Origin: an uncultured Thermoleophilia bacterium
Lineage (GTDB): Bacteria; Actinomycetota; Thermoleophilia; UBA2241
Length of the DNA: 35,898 bases
Direction of reading: 5' to 3'
NCBI GenBank assembly: GCA_903927755.1
Contig: CAIYOD010000103.1
Coordinates: 1 to 35,898 of the forward strand
Shown in pieces: positions 22,982 through 31,517 of this stretch. The notes below the pieces were generated by a model. It searched no databases, was not told where the DNA came from, and saw nothing but the letters and a program-made list of their open reading frames with translations. Every line of letters begins with the position of its first letter. Position 1 is the first letter of the stretch. A program made the position numbers and the translations under genes.

Positions 22982-24010
22982 ATGGACGGCCTCCTCTCAC
23001 TCGTCATCCCCGTGTACAACGAGGCGGACAGCCTCGAGCCACTCGTCGCAGAGATCGACGAGGCGCTCGCCGCGTACGGCAGCCCCTACGAGATCGTCTT
23101 CGTGGACGACGGATCCACAGACCGTTCGTTCCCGGTGATGAAGGGGCTCGCCGAAGCCCGTGACGACGTACGCGTCGTCAAGCTGAGGCGCAACTTCGGC
23201 AAGGCGGCGGCGCTCTCGCACGGCTTCGCCGCCGCCCGCGGCGACTACATCGTCACTATGGACGGCGATCGCCAGGACGACCCGGCCGAGATCCCCAACC
23301 TCACGGCGCCGCTCATGGAGGGCTACGACCTGGTGTCCGGCTGGAAGCAGCGGCGCCAGGATCCGATCAACAAGACGCTCCCCTCGCGCTTCTTCAACTG
23401 GACCGTGCGCAAGGCCTCGGGCATCCCGCTGCACGACTTCAACTGCGGCCTCAAGTCCTACAAGCGCGACGTCATCGAGACCATCTCCATCTACGGGGAA
23501 CTCCACCGCTACATCCCGGTGGTCGCGGCTCAGGCAGGCTTCCAGGTGACCGAGGTCAAGGTGAGCCATCGGCGCCGCACCGCCGGCCAGTCCAAGTACG
23601 GCTGGCAGAGGTACATGCGGGGCTATCTCGATCTGCTCACGGTCATGTTCCTCGGCCGGTACCAGCACCGGCCGCAGCATCTCTTCGGAGGCTTCGGTAC
23701 GCTGCTCATCTTCATCGGCGTGCTGGTCGAGCTGTACCTCACCATCGACAAGCTGGTCTTCGGCAACCCGATCGGCCAGCGCCCCCTGCTCCTGCTCGGG
23801 GCGCTCTTCATCATCGTCGGCGTGCAGCTGCTCAGCCTGGGGCTCATCGGCGAGCTGATCGCCAACTCGCGCGCCCGCAGGGGCCCCGACCCCACTCAGG
23901 TCGCCGTCCTGCTGGAGCCCGGGCGGCCCGAGGCTACGCCCGAGTCCGCCGCCGGAGATGGCGGGGAGGCCGCGTCGCCGGACGCCGCCGGAGCCGCCGC
24001 ACAGCCGTGA
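22982..24010 (+). CDS. GT2 family glycosyltransferase (polyprenyl-phosphate sugar synthase type)
   Basis: A 342-residue GT-A enzyme of the dolichyl/polyprenyl-phosphate mannose synthase, GtrB and ArnC group. Visible motifs are LVIPVYNE, VDDGSTD (42-47) and MDGDRQDDPAEIP (from 93), plus the HRRRTAGQSKYGWQRY acceptor region. Two C-terminal transmembrane helices (about 225-300) and a proline/alanine-rich tail follow. It should make a lipid-linked sugar at the inner face of the membrane, which could supply the PIG-V type enzyme encoded nearby. Start is ATG 22982. GTG 22973 is an alternative, and neither has a ribosome site. Its stop overlaps the next start (GTGA). Confidence 0.9.
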   Translation: MDGLLSLVIPVYNEADSLEPLVAEIDEALAAYGSPYEIVFVDDGSTDRSFPVMKGLAEARDDVRVVKLRRNFGKAAALSHGFAAARGDYIVTMDGDRQDDPAEIPNLTAPLMEGYDLVSGWKQRRQDPINKTLPSRFFNWTVRKASGIPLHDFNCGLKSYKRDVIETISIYGELHRYIPVVAAQAGFQVTEVKVSHRRRTAGQSKYGWQRYMRGYLDLLTVMFLGRYQHRPQHLFGGFGTLLIFIGVLVELYLTIDKLVFGNPIGQRPLLLLGALFIIVGVQLLSLGLIGELIANSRARRGPDPTQVAVLLEPGRPEATPESAAGDGGEAASPDAAGAAAQP

Positions 24011-25125
24011 CCCGAGCCGTTGCGTACTTCGGGACGTACGAGCCGGACTACCCTCGCAACGCCGTGCTCATCGCGGGTCTCCGCGAGCACGGCGTCGAGG
24101 TCTTGGAGTTCCAGGCCGCACTGCCGCGGATGGCGGCTGCCGAGATGGCCGGCGCACGCGGAGCGGCGCGGCTGGCCGGAGGGGTCGCGGCGGCTCACGC
24201 CCGTCTTCTCGCCCAGCACCGTGGCGGCCTCGCCGTCGACGCCATCATCGTCGGCTATCCGGGGCACTTCCTGGTGCCGTTCGGCCGGCTCCTCGCCGCC
24301 TTCCGCCACGCGCGCCTCGTCTTCGACCCGCTGGTCTCGCTGCTCGACACCTTCGCCGGCGACCGCGGGCTGGTGCGCAGCGGCGGAGCCAAGGCCGCGG
24401 CCATCCGGGCCATCGACGAGGTCGCCTTCCGCCTGCCTCGGCTGGTCCTCGCCGACACCTGGGCGCACGCGACGTACTATCAGGAGGCGCTCGGATTGGC
24501 TCGCGACCGGTTGGCGGTAGTGCCGGTGGGGGCCCTGCCGGAGCCTCGGGCGGATGGGGTCGCCGGGACTCCGGCGCCCGGGGAGCCGCTCACCGTGCTG
24601 CAGTACGGCAAGTGGAGTCCGCTGCACGGGGCCGGGGTCGTGCTCGCGGCGGCCGAGCTGCTGCGATCCGAGCCGTTCCGCTTCGTGCTCATCGGCGAGG
24701 GCCAGCTTTCGGCTGAGCTGAGGGGCAGCATCGCGGCCCGGGGGCTCACCAACGTCGAGTGGCTCGGCGAACTGCCGGCCGGGGAACTACGCGCACACAC
24801 GCTGGCCGCCGACGTCTGTCTGGGCGTCTTCGGCGGCTCCGAGAAGGCTGCGCGCGTGGTGCCCAACAAGGTCTTCGACGCGCTGGCCTGCGGCCGACCG
24901 GTCGTGACCGCCGACAGCGACGGCGCCCGGGAGTGGCTGCGTGACGGCGAAACGGCTCTGCTGACGCCGGCCGGCGACGCGGCCGCCCTGGCGGCCGCCC
25001 TTCGCCGGCTCCTCGACGCGCGCGAGCGCGCCCGTCTCGGCAGAGGTGGACTCGCCCTCTACCGGCGCGCGTTCACGCCCGCCGCCGTGGCCGGCGAGTT
25101 GCTCGCGGCGCTGGAGCGTCCGTGA
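24007..25125 (+). CDS. GT4-type glycosyltransferase
   Basis: A 372-residue GT-B glycosyltransferase. The C-terminal nucleotide-sugar half shows VLQYGKWSPLHG, FVLIGEGQ, NVEWLGEL and the EX7E-like region VVPNKVFDALACGRPVVTADS. The N-terminal half is divergent. It starts with GTG inside the GT2 stop and ends inside the start of the next gene, so it is one link of a four-gene coupled chain. Donor and acceptor are unknown. Confidence 0.87.
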   Translation: MTRAVAYFGTYEPDYPRNAVLIAGLREHGVEVLEFQAALPRMAAAEMAGARGAARLAGGVAAAHARLLAQHRGGLAVDAIIVGYPGHFLVPFGRLLAAFRHARLVFDPLVSLLDTFAGDRGLVRSGGAKAAAIRAIDEVAFRLPRLVLADTWAHATYYQEALGLARDRLAVVPVGALPEPRADGVAGTPAPGEPLTVLQYGKWSPLHGAGVVLAAAELLRSEPFRFVLIGEGQLSAELRGSIAARGLTNVEWLGELPAGELRAHTLAADVCLGVFGGSEKAARVVPNKVFDALACGRPVVTADSDGAREWLRDGETALLTPAGDAAALAAALRRLLDARERARLGRGGLALYRRAFTPAAVAGELLAALERP

Positions 25126-26123
25126 CCGCCGCAGGGCCGACGGGCCAGCGCCCCGACGAGGCGCCGCGGCCGCCTGCGGACGGCGCCACACCGAAGGTCG
25201 CGTCGCGCCGCCGACGCGTCGTCGTCCGCCTCGTTCAGGTGGCGTTCGTGGTGGTCGCCGCCTACTTCCTCATCGCCTACCTCATCCGCTCGTGGGGCAC
25301 CATCCAGGACTTCGACTGGACGCTCGATCCCGTCTGGCTCGTCGCCTCCGGCCTCGCGTTCCTCGTCTACTACTTCGCCCAGGCGGTCTTCTGGTGGATG
25401 CTCCTGCGCGGCTGCGGCGCGCCCAGCCCGTTCTGGCCGGCGGCGTCGGTGTGGGGCAAATCGATCCTCGCCCGCTACGTGCCCGGCAACGTGTTCATGT
25501 TCGTGGGACGCGCCTGGATGAGCCACTCGCAGGGCCTGTCAGTCGAGCGTGTGAGTGCGGCGATGGTCTACGAGCAGGCGATCGGCGTGTGCTCGGCCCT
25601 TCTTGCGATCGCCGTCCTCTTCCCCTTCTGGGAGTACCGGCCGGGGCTGACCGCTCTGAGCCTCCTCGCCATCCCCGTGCTGGTGGCCCTCATGCACCCG
25701 CGGGTGTTCGGGCCGCTCGCCGGACGGCTGCTCCGCCTGTTCCACCGGCCGCCTCTGGACGTCACCCTGGGGTTCGGCGCCGTCCTCACGATCCTGGTGC
25801 TCTTCATGGTCGACTGGATGGTCGCCGGAGCCGGTGCATGGCTGCTCGCCCGGGCCATCACCGGCCTCGAGATCGATGCGCTGCCGCTGTGCATCGTGGC
25901 CTACGCGCTGGCCTACGTCGCGGGCATGATCGCGTTCTTCATCCCGAGTGGCATCGGTGTGCGTGAGGCCGTGCTCACTGCCTCGCTGGCGCGCCGGCTT
26001 CCCGGCGGCGTCGCGCTCGTCTGGGCGCTGCTCCTGCGCGTCTGGGTGACCGCGATGGAACTGCTGTTCGTCGGCCTCGTGGTCGGCGTCGAGCTGCTGC
26101 TACGCCGGAGGCGCGAGGCGTGA
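25122..26123 (+). CDS. YbhN/AglD-type integral membrane protein (UPF0104, LPG synthase transmembrane-like)
   Basis: A 333-residue protein with about eight transmembrane helices. The family signature region is visible: WGKSILARYVPGNVFMFVGR and then the C-terminal FFIPSGIGVREAVLT. These proteins resemble the membrane domain of lysyl-phosphatidylglycerol synthase without its catalytic domain, and some are proposed lipid-linked sugar flippases. Its position between glycosyltransferases supports a lipid-linked intermediate role. GTG start with GTGA overlaps at both ends. Confidence 0.85.
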   Translation: MTAAGPTGQRPDEAPRPPADGATPKVASRRRRVVVRLVQVAFVVVAAYFLIAYLIRSWGTIQDFDWTLDPVWLVASGLAFLVYYFAQAVFWWMLLRGCGAPSPFWPAASVWGKSILARYVPGNVFMFVGRAWMSHSQGLSVERVSAAMVYEQAIGVCSALLAIAVLFPFWEYRPGLTALSLLAIPVLVALMHPRVFGPLAGRLLRLFHRPPLDVTLGFGAVLTILVLFMVDWMVAGAGAWLLARAITGLEIDALPLCIVAYALAYVAGMIAFFIPSGIGVREAVLTASLARRLPGGVALVWALLLRVWVTAMELLFVGLVVGVELLLRRRREA

Positions 26124-27769
26124 GCCGGCAGCGCCGCACCAGGAAGTCGGCCGCCGTCTCGTCGCCACGGCCCGGCGGCCTGCTTTCTCTCGGGCCCATC
26201 GAGGAGCTTGACGACGAGCAGATGAAGATCCTTTTCCGCCGCCGTGCCCTCTACGTGATCGGCGGCGCCATCCTGTTCGCGGCGATCTACGCCCTGCTCT
26301 CGTGGCTCAAGTACAGGGCGTACATGGACGCCCGCTACGACCTCGGCAACATGGTCCAGGCCGTGTACAACACGGCGCACGGCCACTTCCTGGAGATCAC
26401 CACCGGCGACTTGAAGCCGCGGCAGATGTCGCGACTCGGCTCGCACGTCGATCCCATCCTCGCGCTGTTCGCGCTGCCTTGGCTCGTGTGGCCGAGCCCC
26501 GTGATGCTCCTCACGGCGCAGGCGGCGATCGTCGCGACCGGCGCGTGGCCGGCCTACCGCCTCGGCACCCGCGCCACGCGCGACCCGAGCGCCGGCGCGC
26601 TGCTCGCCGGCGCCTATCTGCTCTACCCTGCTCTGGGGTTCCTGGTCCTGAACGAGTTTCACCCGGTCGCCCTCGCGACTCCCCTGCTGCTCTGGGCCTT
26701 CCTGTACCTGGATGAGGACCGCTGGGTGAGGGCGGCGATCTTCCTCGTGCTCGCCGCCGCCTGCAAGGAGACCGTACCGCTGGTGATCGCCTTCATGGGC
26801 GCCTATTTCGCGCTCCGCAAGCGGTCGCTCTGGCCGCTCGTCGTCACGGTGCTGGGCATCGCCTGGTTCGCGGTCGCGGTCTGGGGCGTGATCCCACACT
26901 ACAACGGTGACCAGAGCACGTTCATCGCGCGGTACGGCGACTACGGGGACGGCGCGGGAGCCGTCGCCAAGAACGCGCTCCTGCACCCCGTTCAGACGGC
27001 GTCCGACCTCACCTCGGCATCCAACCTGCACTACTGGCTGGCGCTGCTGTGGCCGTTCGGGTTCACCTCGCTGCTCAGCCCCCTGACGACGCTCATCGCG
27101 CTGCCGGAGTACGGGCTCAACGCGCTCTCGTCGACGGTGTACCAACGCCGCATCGAGTTCCACTACACGGCGCTCGAGATCCCCTTCTTGTACGCCGCCG
27201 CGGTGTTGGGCGTCATGCGCCTGTGGCGCTGGCTCGGCGGCGGCTTCCGCAAGGCGGAGAAGCAGATGAAGGGCGAGCGCGTGCAGCGCTTCACGCTGGC
27301 TCTGCTCGTGCTGCTCTGCGCCCTGGCCGGCAACTATTTCCTGGGGCCGCTGCCCTTCTCGCTTCCGGGGGCGGCCTACGACGGCGCGGACTACGCCAGG
27401 ACGTCGCACGACGTGGCGCTGGACGAGGCTGTGGCGATGATCCCCGAGGACGCCGTCGTGTCGGCCAACAACAACGCCGGCGCGCAGCTGGCCGCGCGCC
27501 GGGTCGCCTACATCTTCCCGTACTTCGCCGCGGCCGATTGGGTGATCGTGGACCAGAAGCACCCGTTCTTCTATGACAAGGAGAACGAGCAGATGCACTC
27601 GCTGGCGCTCGGCCGCCTGGTGCTGGACACGAACTTCCGCTCGGTCTACGCCAAGGACGGCGTCTACGTGTTCGAGCGGATCGACGCCGGTGATGGGACC
27701 CAGGCGCCCGGCGTCACGACGCCCTCTCCCGGAGCGACTCCGTCGCCGGGCTCGTCCGCGAGCCCCTGA
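26120..27769 (+). CDS. DUF2079 multi-spanning membrane protein (GT-C-like)
   Basis: A 549-residue protein with about ten transmembrane helices. The opening extracellular loop has YDLGNMVQAVYNTAHGHFL and the LGSHVDPILALFALPW segment characteristic of DUF2079 proteins, a family with GT-C glycosyltransferase-like topology. A soluble domain (about 415-525) and a short Pro/Ser-rich tail end it. It is probably a lipid-linked-sugar-using glycosyltransferase, which is inference. GTG start overlaps the previous stop by 4 bases, making it last in the coupled chain. The next gene converges on it 53 bases away with no clear terminator. Confidence 0.86.
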   Translation: MSRQRRTRKSAAVSSPRPGGLLSLGPIEELDDEQMKILFRRRALYVIGGAILFAAIYALLSWLKYRAYMDARYDLGNMVQAVYNTAHGHFLEITTGDLKPRQMSRLGSHVDPILALFALPWLVWPSPVMLLTAQAAIVATGAWPAYRLGTRATRDPSAGALLAGAYLLYPALGFLVLNEFHPVALATPLLLWAFLYLDEDRWVRAAIFLVLAAACKETVPLVIAFMGAYFALRKRSLWPLVVTVLGIAWFAVAVWGVIPHYNGDQSTFIARYGDYGDGAGAVAKNALLHPVQTASDLTSASNLHYWLALLWPFGFTSLLSPLTTLIALPEYGLNALSSTVYQRRIEFHYTALEIPFLYAAAVLGVMRLWRWLGGGFRKAEKQMKGERVQRFTLALLVLLCALAGNYFLGPLPFSLPGAAYDGADYARTSHDVALDEAVAMIPEDAVVSANNNAGAQLAARRVAYIFPYFAAADWVIVDQKHPFFYDKENEQMHSLALGRLVLDTNFRSVYAKDGVYVFERIDAGDGTQAPGVTTPSPGATPSPGSSASP

Positions 27770-27822
27770 CCACCGCCGGCCGCTGCGCGTCGTCAGTCCG
27801 CCGGCCGTCTGCCCGGTCGGCC

Positions 27823-29178
27823 TCAGGCCACCCAGCTGAACACGGCGAACTTGGCCGTGAACCCGATGAGCAGCAGGACCCCGACGGCCACCACCACCTT
27901 GTGCAGCCGCGGGCGGTCGCGCGTGTACAGCGCGAGGGCCACGTACAGGGGGAAGATCGTGAGTGTGAAGCGCGGATACGACATGAGCGGCACGTATTTG
28001 CTCGGGAAGAAGAGCGGATACGCGAGCGCCGCCAGCGCGTACCACGAGTAGGCGCCGGGCAGGCGCCGCGCCCCGTACCACAGGAGTAGCGCGGCGGCCA
28101 CGAAGAACAACAGGTTGAGGATGTTGGTGCCCAGCGTGCTGTACTCAGACCCTGGCCTGGGCGCCTCCCAGAAGAGCCGGTAGTACTCCGCGGAAACGAT
28201 CTTCCGTAGGCCGTAGATGGTGGCGACGATAGCCCGCGTCACCGTGTAGTTGGGTGCGCCGACGCCGCGTTCCCACTGCGCCTGCGCGGTCGAGAACGCC
28301 AGTGGCTTGCCGAACGCGAGCGCCAGATAGGTCATCCAGACGAGCAGGCCTTCGACGACCATGAGCAGGTTGGCGACGTGCGAGTCGGTCTTCTTGAGCT
28401 TCCAGCCGCGGCGCTCATAGTAGTAGTAGGCCATGGGGATGAGCAAGAGGACGCCGGTGCTGCGCGTCAGCGTGGCGAGCAGTCCCATGACTCCCGCGAG
28501 CCGCCAGCGTCCTTCCCGGGCGAAGACGAAGCAGGCCAGCGACAGCAGCAGGAACAGGGACTCGGTGTACACCGCCTGGAGGAAGAAGGAGAGTGGCCCG
28601 ATGGCGAGGTAGATCACGGCCCGGCCGGCCAGCGACTCGTCGAAGTCCCGCCGCACCAGGCGATACAGGAGCCACACGCAGCCGGCGTAGCAGAGCAGCG
28701 AGATGACGATCCCGGTGATCAGCAGGTTGCCGTCCAGGAGCACGCCGACGTAGCGCAGCATCATGGGGAAGAGCGGGAAGAATGCGGTGCTGCCGTCGCC
28801 GTCGGCGTAGCCGCTGGTGGCGATCTTGATGTACCAGACGCCGTCCCAGTGCGCCCAGGGATTGAACAGCGAACCGAGCCAGCCGCTGAAGACCTCTGCC
28901 CGGAGGGGGAAGCGCCAGCCGACGGGGAGGCCGTGCATGCCGATCAGGGCGGCGGCGGCGAAGGCCACCGCGAAGATGAGGATGCGGCTGCCGATGGCCA
29001 CGGCGATGGCGCGGGTGAGCGGGCGGCTCACCGCGGGTTCCGTGGCGCCGGACTCGTCGGCCGGCTCGGTTGCGTCCGCCAGGCCGCCGCCGGTCGCTTC
29101 CGCGCCGGCGCCAGGCTGCCCGTCCGCGCCGCCGTCTGCCGCGTCCCCGGCGCCTTCCGGCAGCTCAGTCGCCTCCAT
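27823..29178 (-). CDS. PIG-V-like mannosyltransferase (GT-C)
   Basis: A 451-residue membrane glycosyltransferase. After a disordered acidic N-terminus (about 1-55) the first luminal loop carries the motif HWDGVWYIKIATSGY, typical of PIG-V and related polyprenyl-phosphate-mannose-dependent enzymes. About ten transmembrane helices follow. It should take sugar from a lipid-phosphate donor such as that made by the GT2 gene. The ATG at 29178 lies inside the end of the MscS gene (14-base overlap). The longer upstream open frame is MscS sequence in another frame and was rejected. Confidence 0.87.
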   Translation of the reverse strand: MEATELPEGAGDAADGGADGQPGAGAEATGGGLADATEPADESGATEPAVSRPLTRAIAVAIGSRILIFAVAFAAAALIGMHGLPVGWRFPLRAEVFSGWLGSLFNPWAHWDGVWYIKIATSGYADGDGSTAFFPLFPMMLRYVGVLLDGNLLITGIVISLLCYAGCVWLLYRLVRRDFDESLAGRAVIYLAIGPLSFFLQAVYTESLFLLLSLACFVFAREGRWRLAGVMGLLATLTRSTGVLLLIPMAYYYYERRGWKLKKTDSHVANLLMVVEGLLVWMTYLALAFGKPLAFSTAQAQWERGVGAPNYTVTRAIVATIYGLRKIVSAEYYRLFWEAPRPGSEYSTLGTNILNLLFFVAAALLLWYGARRLPGAYSWYALAALAYPLFFPSKYVPLMSYPRFTLTIFPLYVALALYTRDRPRLHKVVVAVGVLLLIGFTAKFAVFSWVA

Positions 29179-29998
29179 CTGCCCGTTCCTCGCCGAGAGG
29201 GCCATCGCCGATAAGGCCGTCGCCGGTGAGGCGGCGCAGCAGGGCGGCGCGCAGATCGCTGGCCAGTTCGCGACGCCGCAGCGGGTCGGCGGCCCAGGCG
29301 TGCAGGCGCAGCCGAACCGAGCCGCCGCTGACGTCGGCGACCTCGACGCTGTCCTCCTTGCCCACGGGCGCCGGCGCGAGGGCTTCGCCGACCTCGAGCA
29401 TCGCTTGGGCGACCCGCTCCACATCGGCGTCGAGCGGCAGCGCGAGGTCGACGGTCACCATGCTGCCCGGCGAGCCCATCGAGTAGTTGTGGACCGCCTT
29501 CATGGCGAACGCCTCGTTCGGGATGACGACGCGCCGTCCGTCGGCGCTGCGGATGTAGGTGTAGATGAGTGAGATCTGCTCGACGGTGCCGAACTCGCCG
29601 TCGACGCTGATGTAGTCGTTCAGACGCACCGGCTGCGCGAAAGCGATCATGACGCCGCTGACCAGGTTCGCGATCGGCGCGCGTGCGGCGATGCCGATCA
29701 CGCCGGCGATGATCGCCGCCGAGGCGAGCATCGCCCGGGCGAGGGTGCTGACCGCCGGGATCTGGATCAGGGCGATGCCGATGCCGATGAACAGGATGCC
29801 GACGAAGACCAGCCGCCGGATCATGATGTAGCGCGTGCGGTCGGCGCGGTCGGGCGTCTTGCCGAGGAGCTTGGCCATCGCCCTGTCGCGGCGCGCGAGG
29901 ACGAAGTCGACCACGCGCGCGATGATCACCGCGATGACGATATAGACGACCGCCTTGAACCAGTTCGTCTCGTAGAACGCGGCGGCGATGATCGTCAT
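29165..29998 (-). CDS. MscS-family mechanosensitive ion channel
   Basis: A 277-residue small-conductance channel. There are transmembrane helices at about 12-32 and 62-82, and a pore helix region at about 88-120 (Ala/Gly-rich, ending NLVSGVMIAFAQPVRLNDYI). The beta domain (GTVEQISLIYTYIRSADGRRVVIPN) and a C-terminal alpha/beta domain follow. It releases solutes under osmotic downshock. It belongs to a minus-strand group with an anchored unknown protein upstream (25 bases) and a PIG-V enzyme downstream (overlap). Confidence 0.93.
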   Translation of the reverse strand: MTIIAAAFYETNWFKAVVYIVIAVIIARVVDFVLARRDRAMAKLLGKTPDRADRTRYIMIRRLVFVGILFIGIGIALIQIPAVSTLARAMLASAAIIAGVIGIAARAPIANLVSGVMIAFAQPVRLNDYISVDGEFGTVEQISLIYTYIRSADGRRVVIPNEAFAMKAVHNYSMGSPGSMVTVDLALPLDADVERVAQAMLEVGEALAPAPVGKEDSVEVADVSGGSVRLRLHAWAADPLRRRELASDLRAALLRRLTGDGLIGDGPLGEERADGGD

Positions 29999-30023
29999 CT
30001 CCGTCCTCCGCGGCGATCGTCGG

Positions 30024-30554
30024 TCACGGCGCTGGGCTGGGGGTCGTGGTGTCGCCCGGCTCCGGCGCGAGCTCGGCCGGCGTCAGGTCGTCGCGGATGT
30101 CGTAGAGCATCCTCCCCGACTTGTAGTCCAGGAGCGCGACGATGGAGTCGCCGCGGTCCGAGATCGTCTCGACTGCGCCCTCGACCTGCCAGATGAACCG
30201 GTAGGTCGGCTCCACCGTGCTGGTGAGGGTGCGTCCGTCGATGTGGTGCGTGAACGTGTACGGCTGCTTGCGCTTGACGAACAGCAACTGCACCTCACGG
30301 GGGTCGACGACGGTCCCCTTGAACACCCAGTCGGCCTTGCGCAGCGCCATGCCGGAGGTCTTGAGCTCCGCGTTGCCCGGCACGGCCAGCGCCGCGTAGG
30401 CGAAGCTCCAGCCACGCCACGGGCTCGTGAGGAACTGCCCGCGCTGCTCGGGCGCCGTATAGCGGAAGGCGACGAAGGCGGGCAGCACGAAGATGACGAG
30501 CGCCGCGATGACGATCGCCACGGCGAGGAAGCGCTTGTCGCGGAAGCGGATCAT
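30024..30554 (-). CDS. Membrane-anchored hypothetical protein
   Basis: An unrecognised 176-residue protein. One N-terminal transmembrane helix (about 9-31) precedes a predicted beta-rich extracellular domain, and a Pro/Thr-rich end follows. Segments such as RFIWQVEGAVETISDRGDSIVALLD suggest a small beta-sandwich or lipocalin-like fold, which I cannot confirm. The ATG at 30554 starts just before the membrane helix. The longer open frame upstream overlaps the MBL hydrolase region and is unlikely. It lies 43 bases after the MBL gene and 25 before mscS, in one probable operon. Confidence 0.7.
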   Translation of the reverse strand: MIRFRDKRFLAVAIVIAALVIFVLPAFVAFRYTAPEQRGQFLTSPWRGWSFAYAALAVPGNAELKTSGMALRKADWVFKGTVVDPREVQLLFVKRKQPYTFTHHIDGRTLTSTVEPTYRFIWQVEGAVETISDRGDSIVALLDYKSGRMLYDIRDDLTPAELAPEPGDTTTPSPAP

Positions 30555-30597
30555 GCTCGGGCCACGGACGCATCCTCGCCGGGCGCGGGCGAATGTG

Positions 30598-31401
30598 TCA
30601 AACGGGAGCCGATGTGGCCGCCACCGTCCCATCGTCCACGACGTCCGTGTGGGCGAACACCGTTCGCGCCGCGTCGCGCATCGGCAGATACGAGCGTTCG
30701 CCGGCGAGCGGGTTCAGATGGACGAGGATCAGGCGGGCGACGCCGGCCAGCGCGGCGAGGCCGGCGACGGCCGTCGCCTCGCTGTGTGCGGCGTACCCCG
30801 GCCGCAGCTCTTCCGGCACCGCGGCGAGCGCCGGGTCGCCGGCCCAGTACCACGCCTCGTGGAGCCAAAGGCCGGCTCCCTCGGCGAACAGCGCCGCATC
30901 CGGGTCCGGTGACGTGTCGGTCGCGATGACGAGCTCGTCATCCAGCCGGAACGATACGCTGGTGTCGCTGTGATGCTGCGACCGCAGGCGGACGACGTGA
31001 CCGGCGACCTCGTTCTCGGCGGATGCCGGGCGCACGCGCACCCGTTTCATGTCGGCGAGGTCGACGGGGTTGTAGGGCCGCCGGACCAGCTCGGCCACGG
31101 CGGCCAGTGGGTCGACTCCCGTCAGCGTCTCGGCGGGCGGGTGGATGACGACGTCGTGGCCCGCGAGGACGCCCGAGAGATAGGCGAGCCCGCAGACGTG
31201 GTCAAGGTGGTAGTGGCTGAGGAAGAGGTGCACCTCCTCGGCTCCCGCAAGCAGGCCGACGTGTTCCGGGTCGAGCAACCGACGCAGGCCCGTGCCTGCG
31301 TCGAACAGCAGGAGGCTCGGGCCGGAGCGCACGGCGAAACAGGTGGTCTCTCGCGCTCCGCGCGGCATCCAGCCCAACGTGCCGAGCAGTGTCACGTCCA
31401 T
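30598..31401 (-). CDS. Metallo-beta-lactamase-fold hydrolase (RNase Z-like)
   Basis: A 267-residue MBL-fold protein. The metal motif HxHxDH is His63, His65, Asp67 and His68 in LSHYHLDH. Further ligands are likely in SQHHSDTS, IATDTSPD and the late HLNP. The overall pattern is nearer RNase Z and phosphodiesterase-type MBL proteins than lactamases. The substrate is unknown. The ATG has a GGTGAGG ribosome site. It is the first gene of a probable four-gene minus-strand operon and divergent from the GGDEF-like gene. Confidence 0.87.
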   Translation of the reverse strand: MDVTLLGTLGWMPRGARETTCFAVRSGPSLLLFDAGTGLRRLLDPEHVGLLAGAEEVHLFLSHYHLDHVCGLAYLSGVLAGHDVVIHPPAETLTGVDPLAAVAELVRRPYNPVDLADMKRVRVRPASAENEVAGHVVRLRSQHHSDTSVSFRLDDELVIATDTSPDPDAALFAEGAGLWLHEAWYWAGDPALAAVPEELRPGYAAHSEATAVAGLAALAGVARLILVHLNPLAGERSYLPMRDAARTVFAHTDVVDDGTVAATSAPV

Positions 31402-31460
31402 GTGTCCTCACCTTCGTTCGCGACGGCCTGCAAACGAGTGTGTACTTTTCCTGCCGACGG

Positions 31461-31466
31461 TACAAT
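31461..31466 (+). promoter_or_regulatory. -10 box of the degenerate GGDEF gene in a divergent promoter region
   Basis: TACAAT is a near-consensus -10 box. No convincing -35 lies 16-18 bases upstream. The predicted start near 31473 gives a leader of about 45 bases to the GTG at 31518, which has its own AGGGAG site. On the other strand TTGACA (31470-31465) could serve the MBL operon, but its spacing to TACACA is too long. Confidence 0.4.
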
Positions 31467-31517
31467 GTCAAAGGAAGGCGCTCGTACTCGGGGCGCCGGG
31501 ACGGCCAGGGAGCTTGG

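Noticed and set aside
27770..27822. Possible bidirectional terminator between the convergent DUF2079 and PIG-V genes
   Set aside because: GCCGGCCG occurs twice, but the pairing is short and there is no T tract on either strand.
25913..28081. Minus-strand open frame of 722 codons opposite the DUF2079 gene
   Set aside because: Low-complexity Arg/Gly/Glu/Val-rich shadow of a membrane protein gene, and it runs through several real genes on the other strand.
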